A stretch of 64,000 bases of DNA from Spirosoma montaniterrae (GCF_001988955.1 NZ_CP014263.1:1488001-1552000); one strand, 5' to 3'. Counted from the stretch's first letter, positions 25,111 to 34,620 are shown. Numbers and translations are program-made. The notes: a model not told the origin generated them from the sequence alone.

Positions 25111-25234
25111 GTTATCTATGGCGTATTGCTGACGCGAGTGAGACGCAAGGGATTGCGTCTCTACGTTTGACTGTCCGGCGCGTAGAGACGCAACCCTTTG
25201 CGTCTCACTCGCGTCAGCAATATGCCATAAATAA
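25111..25234. repeat. Long compound hairpin with GAGACGCAA palindromes
   Basis: About 54 bp on each side (GTTATCTATGGCGTATTGCTGA... against ...TCAGCAATATGCCATAAATAAC) are nearly complementary around a 15-base centre. Each arm contains its own inner palindrome, GAGACGCAAGGGATTGCGTCTC on the left and AGAGACGCAACCCTTTGCGTCT on the right. It can fold as one long hairpin or as a cruciform of small ones. Same unit at 48541 and 51118. Confidence 0.88.
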
Positions 25235-25335
25235 CTCCATTTGCCACGTATACATCATCTCGCAGCACGGGTAAATAAAGGACGTTTTGATGCTTTGTCT
25301 GAACATCTATCAGCAATTCGTCATTTGTTTGCCTT

Positions 25336-28300
25336 ATGAACCGAATACCGCGCTCCCGGCTTCGTCAGTCAATACTTCCGCTGACTGTTTTGTGCCTTAC
25401 CACCTGGATGGGCCTCGCCAGCTTTATGGATGACCCGATTAGCCGACGCATTAAACGGCTGGCTCCCCAAAAAGCCGCCGACATGGCAAAGGCGGTTGAA
25501 GCGTTGGTGAAGCCGCAACTCGCCGAAGGGCTGACGCTCAGTGTGTGGGGCGTCGATTCGCTGGTCATGGACCCCATTGCCATCGACATCGACGATCTTG
25601 GTCGGCTGTACTACACCCGCACCAACCGCCAGAAAAATTCGGAGTTCGATATTCGCGGACATCAGGATTGGGAGATTGAGTCGAATCGGCTTCAGACGGT
25701 TGAAGATAAGCAGGCCTTCCTGCGCCGGGTGCTGTCGCCGGCCAATAGTAAGCAAAACGAATGGCTGACCGATGTGAACGGCGATGGTTCGCACGACTGG
25801 CGCGACATGACCGTTGAGAAAGAGCAGGTGTTTCGGCTCGAAGACAGCGACAACGACGGAGTGGCCGACCTTTCGCGGCTATCGGTCGAAGATTTTCACG
25901 ATGAAACAACCGATGTGATGGGGGGCGTGCTGGCCGATGGCAACGACCTCTACGTGGCGGTTGCACCCGACCTCTGGCGGCTGCGCGACAAAAACGGCGA
26001 TGGCATTGCCGATGAGAAAAAGTCGCTTTCGCACGGCTACGGGGTGCATATTGGTTTCAGTGGCCACGGCCTGTCGGGGGTAGAAATGGGTCCCGACGGT
26101 CGGATATACTGGCAGATTGGCGACATTGGGTTTAACGGCAAAGGCCCGGACGGGCGTAAGTGGGAACACCCCAACAGCGGAGTGGTGGTGCGGGCTAACC
26201 CCGATGGCAGCGACTTTGAAGTGTTTGCTCATGGCGTTCGCAACACCCACGAGTTTGTTTTTGACGAATACGGCAACCTCATCAGCGAAGATAACGACGG
26301 CGACCATCCGGGCGAAAAAGAGCGGTTGGTATACATCGTCAACGGGTCGGATACGGGCTGGCGGAGCAATTGGCAATACGGCAAATACCGCGATCCGCTC
26401 AACAATACGTATAAAGTCTGGATGGATGAGCAGATGTATAAGCCCCGTTTCGACGGGCAGGCGGCCTATTTTCTGCCACCCATTGCCAACTTCGTCAGCG
26501 GCCCAACGGGGATGCTCTACAACCCCGGTACGGCACTTAGTCCCAAATATAGAAATACGTTCTTCATCGCCGAATTCGTGGGCAGTCCGGCGCAGTCGGG
26601 CATTCATGCCTTTACACTGAAACCAAAAGGGGCTGGTTTTGAACTGGATACGCACAAGAAAATTCTGGGTGGCGTACTGGCAACGGGCTTAGACTTCGGC
26701 CCCGATGGGGCGATGTACGTGGCCGACTGGATTAATGGCTGGGGAACCAAAGACTATGGTCGCATCTGGAAACTCGATGATAAAGATGGAGCCGCCTGGA
26801 CCGAACGCGCACAGACCAAAAAACTGCTGGCGCAGGATTTCGGCAAAACGTCGGTAAGTGACCTGGGCAACCATCTCAAAAATCCCGATATGCGCGTTCG
26901 CCTGAAAGCCCAGTTTGAACTGGTGAAGCGCGGGGCAGCGGGGGCTACCGTGCTGGGGCAGATGGTGCAGCAAACCGGTAATCAACTGGCGCGGGTGCAT
27001 GGCATCTGGGGACTTAGCCAACTGGCCCGGCAAGATGCGAAGTACGCCCAACGCTTATTACCTCTGCTGACCGATTCCGACCCCGAAATTCGGGCGCAGG
27101 CGGCCCGGTGGCTGGGCGACATTCGCTACGCTGGGGCAGGCACGGCGTTGGTGCCGATGCTGACCGATGCCAACAGCCGCGTTCGTTTTTTTGCTGCCGA
27201 AGCCCTCGGACGCATTGCCCATGCTCCGGCGATTCAGCCCCTGATTAAGATGCTCGAAGCCAACAACGACGGCGATACCTACCTGCGCCATGCCGGTAGC
27301 CTGGCTCTGGCCCGAATCGGTAAACCTGAACCCGTTGTCGCACTGGCGAAACACCCTTCGCGGGCCGTGCGGATTGCGGCTGTGGTGGCCCTGCGTCGGA
27401 TGAGTCACCCCGGCATTGCGCAGTTTCTGGCCGACAGCGACGAGTTTATTGTGACCGAAGCCGCCCGTGGCATCAACGACGACCTTTCAATTCCGGCAGC
27501 CTTGCCTGCTTTGGGTACACTATTGACTACCACCCGGTTTTCCAACCAGCCACTCATCCGTCGGGCCATTAACGCCAACCTGCGTGTCGGTACGCCCGAC
27601 GCCTTACAAAACCTGATTCGATACGCGAACGCTGATGGAAATCCGGCTGCGCTGCGTGCCGAAGCAATGGACGCTCTCAGCACCTGGGCCAAACCATCGC
27701 TGCTCGACCGGGTCGATGGCCGGTATCGTGGGCCGGTCACGCGTGATCTGGCAGTGGTAAAAGCGCAGTCGGGGCCACTCTATGCGTCGCTGGCAACAAA
27801 TCCCGAACAACCCCTCCGCCGGAGTGCCATTCGGGCCATTAGCCGGTTATCGCTCAATACGGCGAGTCCTGTGCTGTTCGACCGATTGAAAACCGACCGC
27901 GAAGCCGAGATTCGGGTAGAAGCCCTACGGGCCTTAGCTGCGCTTAACGACAGGCAGATTGGGCAGGCCATCGAAACAGCGTTGAACGATACCGACAAGC
28001 GGGTGCGGGTTGCCGCACTCGACCTGATCGGCAAAACCAATATGCCTAAAGCACAGGTGGTGACGCAACTGGCCGAGGTGCTGAAAACGCATTCTAACGA
28101 AGAAAAACAGGCCGCGCTGGTAACGCTCGGAAAACTGCCCATTGCCAATACGAAACCCGTTTTCGATCAGTTACTAAACGATCTGGCCGCCAATAAAATA
28201 CCTGTAGAGATTTCGCTCGAACTTGATGAAGCCATTACGGCCACGAAATCGGCCCCATTGATAGCGCGTTATAACGAGATTTTGGCGAAACAATCGCCCG

Positions 28301-28767
28301 ACGCGCTGCTGGCATCGTATCAGGCCAGTTTATACGGGGGCGAACCCGATCAGGGCCGACGTGTTTTCTTCCGGCATCAAACGGCGCAGTGCATCCGCTG
28401 CCATGCCTACGATGATCTGGGTGGTAACGCAGGTCCCCGGCTCAATGGTATTGCCAGCCGCCTGACTCGTCAGCAGTTGCTCGAAGCGGTGATTAACCCC
28501 GACGCGCGGCTGGCTCCCGGCTATGGTACGGCCACTGTTGAGTTGAAAAGTGGTAAAACGCTGAGCGGGATTGTGCAGCGCGAGACTGATACGGAACTTG
28601 TGCTGAAGAGTGGCGACGACCCCGATGCCGTCATTCGCAAAGATCAGATTGGTAAAATCACCTACTCCCCATCGAGTATGCCCGATATGAAGTATCTGCT
28701 TACCAAGCGCGAAATCCGGGATGTCGTTAGTTTTCTCGCAACGTTAAAGGAAGAAAACAGGCATTGA
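25336..28767 (+). CDS. Secreted beta-propeller, HEAT-repeat and cytochrome c fusion protein
   Basis: 1143 residues. An N-terminal signal peptide or anchor (residues ~10-30). Residues ~60-480 form a propeller of the PVC-type membrane-bound dehydrogenase family, with four Asp-rich calcium-loop-like stretches (DVNGDGSHDW, DSDNDGVAD, DKNGDGIAD, DNDGDHPGE). Residues ~510-970 are HEAT repeats. Residues ~1000-1140 are the heme-binding domain with CIRCH (1019-1023) and a possible Met ligand in SPSSMPDM. Known: such fusions are frequent in Planctomycetes and Verrucomicrobia and in carbohydrate-degrading Bacteroidota, where a periplasmic sugar-oxidising role is presumed. The substrate is unknown. No sugar-utilisation genes are adjacent. 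Confidence 0.85.
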   Translation: MNRIPRSRLRQSILPLTVLCLTTWMGLASFMDDPISRRIKRLAPQKAADMAKAVEALVKPQLAEGLTLSVWGVDSLVMDPIAIDIDDLGRLYYTRTNRQKNSEFDIRGHQDWEIESNRLQTVEDKQAFLRRVLSPANSKQNEWLTDVNGDGSHDWRDMTVEKEQVFRLEDSDNDGVADLSRLSVEDFHDETTDVMGGVLADGNDLYVAVAPDLWRLRDKNGDGIADEKKSLSHGYGVHIGFSGHGLSGVEMGPDGRIYWQIGDIGFNGKGPDGRKWEHPNSGVVVRANPDGSDFEVFAHGVRNTHEFVFDEYGNLISEDNDGDHPGEKERLVYIVNGSDTGWRSNWQYGKYRDPLNNTYKVWMDEQMYKPRFDGQAAYFLPPIANFVSGPTGMLYNPGTALSPKYRNTFFIAEFVGSPAQSGIHAFTLKPKGAGFELDTHKKILGGVLATGLDFGPDGAMYVADWINGWGTKDYGRIWKLDDKDGAAWTERAQTKKLLAQDFGKTSVSDLGNHLKNPDMRVRLKAQFELVKRGAAGATVLGQMVQQTGNQLARVHGIWGLSQLARQDAKYAQRLLPLLTDSDPEIRAQAARWLGDIRYAGAGTALVPMLTDANSRVRFFAAEALGRIAHAPAIQPLIKMLEANNDGDTYLRHAGSLALARIGKPEPVVALAKHPSRAVRIAAVVALRRMSHPGIAQFLADSDEFIVTEAARGINDDLSIPAALPALGTLLTTTRFSNQPLIRRAINANLRVGTPDALQNLIRYANADGNPAALRAEAMDALSTWAKPSLLDRVDGRYRGPVTRDLAVVKAQSGPLYASLATNPEQPLRRSAIRAISRLSLNTASPVLFDRLKTDREAEIRVEALRALAALNDRQIGQAIETALNDTDKRVRVAALDLIGKTNMPKAQVVTQLAEVLKTHSNEEKQAALVTLGKLPIANTKPVFDQLLNDLAANKIPVEISLELDEAITATKSAPLIARYNEILAKQSPDALLASYQASLYGGEPDQGRRVFFRHQTAQCIRCHAYDDLGGNAGPRLNGIASRLTRQQLLEAVINPDARLAPGYGTATVELKSGKTLSGIVQRETDTELVLKSGDDPDAVIRKDQIGKITYSPSSMPDMKYLLTKREIRDVVSFLATLKEENRH

Positions 28768-28895
28768 ACCAAACTTGCTCTTTTCCGGCGACGTGTGAAT
28801 TGATAAATCAATAATTTTCCTGAGTTGTAATTCATCAACTGAATGGTGAAGTTTACGGTTATTGTATCTTTCGATTTGTGAATACAACCAACTGT

Positions 28896-30530
28896 ATGTC
28901 TCAAACTACCTTTATTCCGTTAGAAACTCTTTTTCCTGTCAACGCTTCGCAGATTCCTGCCGAGTTTCAGATTGAACCCGTCCACCAGCGCGAGTACCTG
29001 CTCAATGGCGAGATGCGCCCGTGGCAAGGCAAACTATCCGATGTGTATTCGCCCATCTGTATGCCCGATGCAGACGGAAAGCTGCAACGTCAGCTCGTTG
29101 GTAGCTTCCCGGTCTGTGGCCCCGAACAGGCAATGGAAGCCCTCGATGCTGCCGTGGCCGCTTACGATAACGGTCGGGGCGAATGGCCGCAGATGTCGGT
29201 GGCGGGCCGCATTGCCTGCATGGAAACCTTCGTGGGCAAAATGCTCGATCAGCGGAAGTTAGTTATCAGCCTGATTATGTGGGAGATCGGCAAAAACCTC
29301 GCCGATGCTACCAAAGAATTTGACCGGACGGTGAAGTATATCTACGACACTATCGACACGCTCAAAAACATGGACCGCAACTCGTCGAGGTTTCGGATCG
29401 AAGAGGGTGTGATTGGGCAGATTCGGCGGTCACCCCTCGGCGTGGTGCTGGCAATGGGACCGTTCAATTACCCGCTCAACGAAACGTACACGACGCTGAT
29501 TCCGACGATTCTGATGGGCAATACCATTCTATTTAAAACGCCCAAACACGGTTCATTGCTGCATTACCCGCTGCTCGAAGCCTTCCGAACCAGCTTCCCG
29601 AAAGGCGTCATTAACTCGCTCTACGGGCGCGGGGCCGACGTGGTGCCGCCCGTGATGCAGTCGGGTAAGGTCAATGTGCTAACCCTTATCGGTAGCAGTC
29701 GCGTGGCCGACGAGTTGCAGCGACATCATCCTAAACTAAACCGGCTGCGTTCGATTATGAGCCTTGATGCCAAAAATGCGGCCATCATTCTGCCCGATGC
29801 CGACCTCGACGTGGCCGTGAAAGAATGCCTGTTAGGTGCGCTATCGTTTAATGGGCAGCGATGTACGGCCATCAAGATTATCTGGGCGCACCGTTCCGTC
29901 GTTGATGCGTTTCTGAACCGTTTTTGCCCTGAAGTAAGCAAACTCAAACCCGGTATGCCGTGGGTCGATGGCGCGCAGATTACGCCCTTGCCTGAACCCG
30001 GCAAAACCAAATACTTAGCCGATATTATTGCCGATGCTGAGGCCGGAGGGGCTACCATCCAAAACGAAGGCGGTGGCGACACGGTGGCTTCACTTTTCCG
30101 CCCGGCGGTAATGTATCCAGTGCAGGAAGGAATGCGACTGTACCGGGAAGAACAGTTCGGTCCGGTAATACCGGTGGTGGCTTACGACGACGAAGAGGAG
30201 TTTATCCAATACCTCATCACCGACGACCATGGGATGCAGGCCAGTATTTTTGGTACTGATACTGACGCCATTGCCCGGCTCATCGACCCGTTGGTAACAC
30301 TCGTGAGCCGCGTCAACATCAATGCTCAGTGTCAGCGGGGGCCGGACACGTTCCCGTTCACGGGTCGCAAAGACTCTGCCGAAGGAACGCTCTCGGTAGA
30401 AGACGCGCTACGTTCATTCTCCATTCGCTCGGCAGTGGCTACGAAAGACACACCTGCCAATAAACATATTCTGAACGAGATTGTCAGTCAGCACAAATCT
30501 GAATTTTTAAGCACGAATTTCATCTTTTAA
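28896..30530 (+). CDS. NADP-dependent glyceraldehyde-3-phosphate dehydrogenase-like ALDH
   Basis: 544 residues from ATG 28896; a GTG at 28878 would add six residues. Aldehyde dehydrogenase superfamily: MGPFNYPLNETYTTLIPTI for cofactor/active-site Asn, and FNGQRCTAIK with the catalytic Cys323. Overall it resembles the long GapN-like branch that oxidises glyceraldehyde 3-phosphate to 3-phosphoglycerate with NADP. The segment that normally carries the general base (ELGGK in most ALDHs) reads SLDAKN, without Glu. So the enzyme type is likely but the substrate is not proven. First gene of a tight run with the SPFH gene. Confidence 0.78.
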   Translation: MSQTTFIPLETLFPVNASQIPAEFQIEPVHQREYLLNGEMRPWQGKLSDVYSPICMPDADGKLQRQLVGSFPVCGPEQAMEALDAAVAAYDNGRGEWPQMSVAGRIACMETFVGKMLDQRKLVISLIMWEIGKNLADATKEFDRTVKYIYDTIDTLKNMDRNSSRFRIEEGVIGQIRRSPLGVVLAMGPFNYPLNETYTTLIPTILMGNTILFKTPKHGSLLHYPLLEAFRTSFPKGVINSLYGRGADVVPPVMQSGKVNVLTLIGSSRVADELQRHHPKLNRLRSIMSLDAKNAAIILPDADLDVAVKECLLGALSFNGQRCTAIKIIWAHRSVVDAFLNRFCPEVSKLKPGMPWVDGAQITPLPEPGKTKYLADIIADAEAGGATIQNEGGGDTVASLFRPAVMYPVQEGMRLYREEQFGPVIPVVAYDDEEEFIQYLITDDHGMQASIFGTDTDAIARLIDPLVTLVSRVNINAQCQRGPDTFPFTGRKDSAEGTLSVEDALRSFSIRSAVATKDTPANKHILNEIVSQHKSEFLSTNFIF

Positions 30531-30542
30531 ACCTACAGTCGC

Positions 30543-31529
30543 GTGGGCCTTTTTGATTTTATTCGCAACGAGTTTATTGAGGTTATCGACTGGGTCGATA
30601 ACTCGACCGATACGGTTATCTGGAAATTTCCCGACAACGGCAACAACATCAAATACGGAGCGCAATTAACCGTTCGTGAATCGCAGATGGCCGTGTTTAT
30701 GAACGAGGGTAAGATTGCCGATGTGTATCCGCCGGGCCGCTACGAACTCACCACCCAGAACATGCCAATCATGACCACGCTGCGGTCGTGGAAGTTCGGG
30801 TTCGAGTCGCCGTTCAAAGCCGATGTGTACTTTGTTTCGACCAAGCAGTTTACGAATCTGAAATGGGGTACGCAGAATCCGATCATCGTGCGCGACCCCG
30901 AACTGAAGCAGGTACGTATTCGGGCATTTGGCGTTTTTTCGCTGCGTGTTACCGACGGAGGCAGGTTCATTAAAGAGTTTGGCGGCACAACGCCCGTGGT
31001 GCGGCTGGGCGATCTGGAAGAACAACTCCGCACGGCTATCGTCAGTAAGTTTTCGGATACGCTGGCCGAACTGGGCGTGTCGGTCTTCGATCTGTCGCGT
31101 AACTACCAGGAATTGGGTGAGAAACTCCGCCCAGTTTTGCAGGACGACTTTTCGGCTTATGGGCTGGAACTGACGAAGTTTTACATCGAAAACACCAGTC
31201 TGCCGCCCGAAGTCGAAGCGTTTTTGGACAAAACTACGCAGATGAACATGGCGGGCGACATGGCCCGGTTTCAGCAGTTTCAGGCCGGGGTTGCGCTCGA
31301 AAAAGCCGCCGAAGAGGGCGGAGTCGGTGGTGCGGCTGTGCTGATGGGTGGATTGGGTAATTTTATGGGTAACACCAACGCCCAAAACGCTCAGCCTCAG
31401 CAGCCTGCTGTAGATGAGAAGACCAAAACAATGGAATTGCTCAAACAGTTGGCCGATCTGAAAAACGCGGGTGTGCTGACCGAAGACGAATTTGCGGCTA
31501 AAAAAGCCGAACTGCTGGCTAAACTCTGA
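30543..31529 (+). CDS. SPFH domain protein with C-terminal SHOCT segment
   Basis: 328 residues from GTG 30543, 12 bases after the dehydrogenase stop. Residues ~1-230 are an SPFH-like (YdjI/virion-core-like) domain starting with MGLFDFIRNEFIEVIDW. A Gly/Asn/Gln-rich linker follows, and the end (ELLKQLADLKNAGVLTEDEF) is a SHOCT-type oligomerisation motif. No membrane segment. Proteins like this commonly sit beside zinc-ribbon proteins, as here. Function unknown; membrane-associated scaffolding is the usual guess. Confidence 0.85.
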   Translation: MGLFDFIRNEFIEVIDWVDNSTDTVIWKFPDNGNNIKYGAQLTVRESQMAVFMNEGKIADVYPPGRYELTTQNMPIMTTLRSWKFGFESPFKADVYFVSTKQFTNLKWGTQNPIIVRDPELKQVRIRAFGVFSLRVTDGGRFIKEFGGTTPVVRLGDLEEQLRTAIVSKFSDTLAELGVSVFDLSRNYQELGEKLRPVLQDDFSAYGLELTKFYIENTSLPPEVEAFLDKTTQMNMAGDMARFQQFQAGVALEKAAEEGGVGGAAVLMGGLGNFMGNTNAQNAQPQQPAVDEKTKTMELLKQLADLKNAGVLTEDEFAAKKAELLAKL

Positions 31530-31548
31530 CGCCCGCGTTGCTGCCTGT

Positions 31549-32643
31549 ATGGAAATGTCTGCCCAGATCGATTCGTTTCGCGTTCCCTGTCCCAACTGTG
31601 GTGCTCAGTTAACGTTTTCGCCGGAGAAACAACAACTTGCCTGCGTTCACTGCGGCACCACGGAGGCTATTCCGTTCACCAAAGAAAAATTGCAGGAGCG
31701 GCCCCTTCATGCGGCTCAAACCGGCTTTCAGTCGCTGGCAGCTACGCGGGAGAAACGGGTGTTCGGCTGCCCCAACTGCGGTGCGCGTACCACCGTCGAA
31801 ACCGATCAGCCGACGATTACCTGTGCGTTTTGCGGGACAAAAAACGTAAATCCAGAAGCCGTTACGACTCGCCTGATTGAACCCGCCGGAGTAGTACCTT
31901 TTCGGCTCTCGAAACAACAGGCTCTCGAACGCTTCAAAGGCTGGGTTGGCGACGACTGGTTTGCGCCCTCCGACCTGAAAGCTGGTGCCATACCCGATAA
32001 TATCCGGGGCGTTTACATTCCATTCTGGACCTTCGATGCACAGGCCGATTCAGATTGGCAGGGCGAGGCCGGTTTTTATTACCACGTCCCTGTCTCGGTA
32101 TCCGATGGTAAGGGCGGCACCGTGCAACAACAGCAACGGCGGGTGCGCTGGGAATACCGAAATGGCTATCATTCAGCATTCTACGACGATGTATTGGAAA
32201 TGGCTTCCCGGCAATTAGCCGGTCAGTTGAATAATGTAGTGGAAGTTAGTCAGTACGACCTCAAAGAGGTTGTAGACTATGACCCGCGTTTTTTGCTGGG
32301 CTGGGAGGCCGAAGTGTATAGCATTGATGTGGCCGAGAGTGCCCAACAGTCCGAAGCCGCCATTCGCCAACGCGAAGAAAATGCCTGCGCCAATCAGATG
32401 GGGGGCGACGTGCAGCGCAACCTACGCGTATCGACCCGGCTCAGCCAGCAAACCTTCAAACACATTTTGCTGCCGCTGTGGGTGTGCGCTTACGTTTATA
32501 ATGGCAAATCATACCGGTTTCTTATCAACGGCCAAACGGGGCGGGTAGCGGGCAATCGGCCAAAATCGGCCTTGAAGGTGGGTATCGCTATCGCACTCTT
32601 CGTACTATTTGTGTTGATTCTGATTTTCTTAGCGAAAAAATAA
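31549..32643 (+). CDS. Zinc-ribbon protein with C-terminal membrane anchor
   Basis: About 364 residues from ATG 31549 (ATG 31555 is possible). It has two zinc ribbons: CPNCG with CVHCG (about residues 13-38), and CPNCG with CAFCG (~67-94). A ~200-residue domain rich in Trp and Tyr follows, then a single C-terminal membrane segment (IAIALFVLFVLILIFLAKK). The protein should be tail-anchored with the ribbons in the cytoplasm. No catalytic motif is recognised. It follows the SPFH gene by 19 bases and precedes an ABC ATPase by 1 base, so the three are probably one transcript. Confidence 0.8.
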   Translation: MEMSAQIDSFRVPCPNCGAQLTFSPEKQQLACVHCGTTEAIPFTKEKLQERPLHAAQTGFQSLAATREKRVFGCPNCGARTTVETDQPTITCAFCGTKNVNPEAVTTRLIEPAGVVPFRLSKQQALERFKGWVGDDWFAPSDLKAGAIPDNIRGVYIPFWTFDAQADSDWQGEAGFYYHVPVSVSDGKGGTVQQQQRRVRWEYRNGYHSAFYDDVLEMASRQLAGQLNNVVEVSQYDLKEVVDYDPRFLLGWEAEVYSIDVAESAQQSEAAIRQREENACANQMGGDVQRNLRVSTRLSQQTFKHILLPLWVCAYVYNGKSYRFLINGQTGRVAGNRPKSALKVGIAIALFVLFVLILIFLAKK

Positions 32644-32644
32644 C

Positions 32645-33649
32645 TTGCTCACCGCCACCAAACTGACCAAATATTACCCCGACGTGCGGGCCGTGCGGAA
32701 CGTATCGCTGACGCTTGATGCGGGGCGGATTATGGCACTGGTGGGCGAGAGCGGTTCCGGTAAAAGTACGCTGCTGAATTTGCTGGCGGGTTTGGCCGAT
32801 GCCGACGCGGGTGAGGTGCGATTCAACGATGAACGCGTAGTAGGGCCAAGTGAGAAGCTGGTGCCGGGCCACCCGCAAATTCGGCTCGTGCCGCAGGAGT
32901 ACCAGTTGATGCCGAACGTATCGGTTCGCGAAAATATCACCTTCGCGCTGCGCTATTACGAGAAAAACTACCGCGACTTCCGGGTGAACGAACTGCTCCG
33001 CCTTTGCCGCCTGACCGATGTGCAGCATCGATTGCCACGTCAGGTGTCGGGGGGCGAAAAACAGCGCACGGCCATTGCCCGTGCTGTGGCCGACCGTTCG
33101 CCGGGTAGCGCGGGTGTAGTGCTGTTGTTAGACGAACCGTTCAGTCATCTTGATTTACCCAACCGACTCATTGTCCGCGACCTGCTGTTCGATCTCGTTC
33201 AGCACGATCATATGACTTGCCTGTTCGTCACGCACGACGCCACCGACGCACTCTCCATTGCCGATATGCTCGGTATCCTGCGCGATGGGAAACTTGTTCA
33301 GCTTGGTTCGCCTTTCGACGTTTACCGGCAACCCGCTACAGCCTATGCTGCCCGAATGACCGGCACCGCCAACATACTGAAAGCGAAACATTTGCCCGCC
33401 CTCGGCTTGCCCAAAACCGACGACCCCGACGCGTTGGTTTGCCTGCGCCCTGAAGCGATTATGTTCGATGATACAGGCGTAGTGGGTACTGTGCGTGCGG
33501 TATTCTTCCGGGGAAGTTTCTCCGAAGTTGATGTCGAACTGTCGCGTTACGTATGCGTTCGTGCGCTCACAAACCGCCACGGCCTGCGGGCAGGGCAGCA
33601 GGTAGGAGTGAGGGTGGCCGCAGAATCAGTTTGGCAGATAGGCTATTGA
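32645..33649 (+). CDS. ABC transporter ATP-binding protein with TOBE domain
   Basis: 334 residues from TTG 32645. Walker A GESGSGKST (residues ~34-42), Q-loop, signature VSGGEKQR (~132-139), Walker B VVLLLDEP (~158-165), H-loop VTHD. The C-terminal ~90 residues form a TOBE-type regulatory domain (VCLRPEAIMF). Resembles the iron(III)/polyamine/molybdate importer ATPases. No permease or binding protein is next to it, so it is an orphan subunit here. Codons are tightly packed against the zinc-ribbon gene. Confidence 0.88.
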   Translation: MLTATKLTKYYPDVRAVRNVSLTLDAGRIMALVGESGSGKSTLLNLLAGLADADAGEVRFNDERVVGPSEKLVPGHPQIRLVPQEYQLMPNVSVRENITFALRYYEKNYRDFRVNELLRLCRLTDVQHRLPRQVSGGEKQRTAIARAVADRSPGSAGVVLLLDEPFSHLDLPNRLIVRDLLFDLVQHDHMTCLFVTHDATDALSIADMLGILRDGKLVQLGSPFDVYRQPATAYAARMTGTANILKAKHLPALGLPKTDDPDALVCLRPEAIMFDDTGVVGTVRAVFFRGSFSEVDVELSRYVCVRALTNRHGLRAGQQVGVRVAAESVWQIGY

Positions 33650-33657
33650 TTTTCGTG

Positions 33658-34620
33658 TTACATCATCCGTTTCACCAACTGTTCAACCGTAATGCCTTCG
33701 GCTTCTGCCTTGAAGTTTCGCACGATACGGTGGCGCAGAATAGGCATAGCCACCGCCCGCACGTCTTCAATATCGGGTGAATACTTGTTGTTGAGCAGAG
33801 CATTGCATTTAGCTGCCAGAATCAGTGCCTGTGAAGCTCGTGGCCCCGCACCCCACTCAAGGTATTGATTGGCATCGGCTGAACCGCGTTCAGTGTTGGG
33901 TCGGGTTTTATGCACGAGCGACACGGCGTATTCAACCACATTGTCAACTACCGGCACCCGGCGCACTAACTGCTGAAACTCCCGAATTTCGTCGCCCGTA
34001 ATGACGCGCTGCACGTCTGGTCTCTTATCCGATGTAGTGCTTTTCACAATGTCCAACTCCGATTGGTACGATGGATAATCGAGGTAGATATTGAACATGA
34101 AGCGGTCTAACTGCGCTTCGGGCAGCGGATACGTACCCTCCTGTTCGATAGGGTTTTGTGTTGCCAGCACAAAAAACGGACGACCCAGCGGGTATTTCTG
34201 CCCGGCAATCGTTACCGAATATTCCTGCATGGCTTCAAGCAGGGCCGATTGTGTTTTCGGGGGTGTCCGGTTAATCTCGTCGGCCAGAATAATGTTCGCG
34301 AAAACAGGCCCTTTAATAAATTTGAAGTTGCGTTCCTGATCCAGCGTTTCGGAGCCGAGAATATCGGACGGCATCAGGTCGGGCGTGAACTGAATCCGAT
34401 TGAAATCGAGGTGCAATGCGCTGGCAATGGTCTGGATGAGCAACGTTTTTGCCAGCCCCGGTACGCCCACCAACAGGCAGTGGCCCTGACAGAAAATGGC
34501 CGTCAGCAGCAGCCGAACGGTGTCGTCCTGACCAATAACAACTTTAGAAATTTCGGATTTAAGCTTCTGATATGAATGGGAAAGGGCTTCAGCAGCCGCT
34601 ACGTCGGATGAGTAAGGCAC
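33658..34620 (-). CDS. MoxR family AAA ATPase
   Basis: 320 residues from a GTG at 34620. Walker A is GVPGLAKT (residues ~48-55), Walker B IILADEINR (~110-118), sensor 1 ATQNP and arginine finger segments follow, with an AAA lid domain at the C-terminus. MoxR ATPases act as chaperones for assembly or activation of target proteins, often with VWA proteins. It is last in the minus-strand run with two parvulins, an order common in Bacteroidota. The downstream VWA partners often seen are absent here. Confidence 0.93.
   Translation of the reverse strand: MPYSSDVAAAEALSHSYQKLKSEISKVVIGQDDTVRLLLTAIFCQGHCLLVGVPGLAKTLLIQTIASALHLDFNRIQFTPDLMPSDILGSETLDQERNFKFIKGPVFANIILADEINRTPPKTQSALLEAMQEYSVTIAGQKYPLGRPFFVLATQNPIEQEGTYPLPEAQLDRFMFNIYLDYPSYQSELDIVKSTTSDKRPDVQRVITGDEIREFQQLVRRVPVVDNVVEYAVSLVHKTRPNTERGSADANQYLEWGAGPRASQALILAAKCNALLNNKYSPDIEDVRAVAMPILRHRIVRNFKAEAEGITVEQLVKRMM

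Larger units (their letters stand above)
24853..25335. other. Gene-free stretch between tRNA-Leu and the cytochrome fusion gene
   Basis: Contents seen: a terminator (24861-24898), a small AGCCAC/GTGGCT hairpin (24952-24971), and the long GAGACGCAA hairpin (25111-25234). The last ~100 bases before the next gene hold no convincing promoter. I see no coding sequence on either strand. Confidence 0.7.

Noticed and set aside
25879..26655. Long open frame on the minus strand inside the propeller/cytochrome gene
   Set aside because: It lies fully antisense to a well-supported gene, has no recognisable motif, and fits the frame openness expected from GC-rich third positions.
30666..31595. 309-codon minus-strand open frame over the SPFH gene
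   Set aside because: Antisense to a conserved domain, with low-complexity Phe/Gln/His-rich translation and no family.
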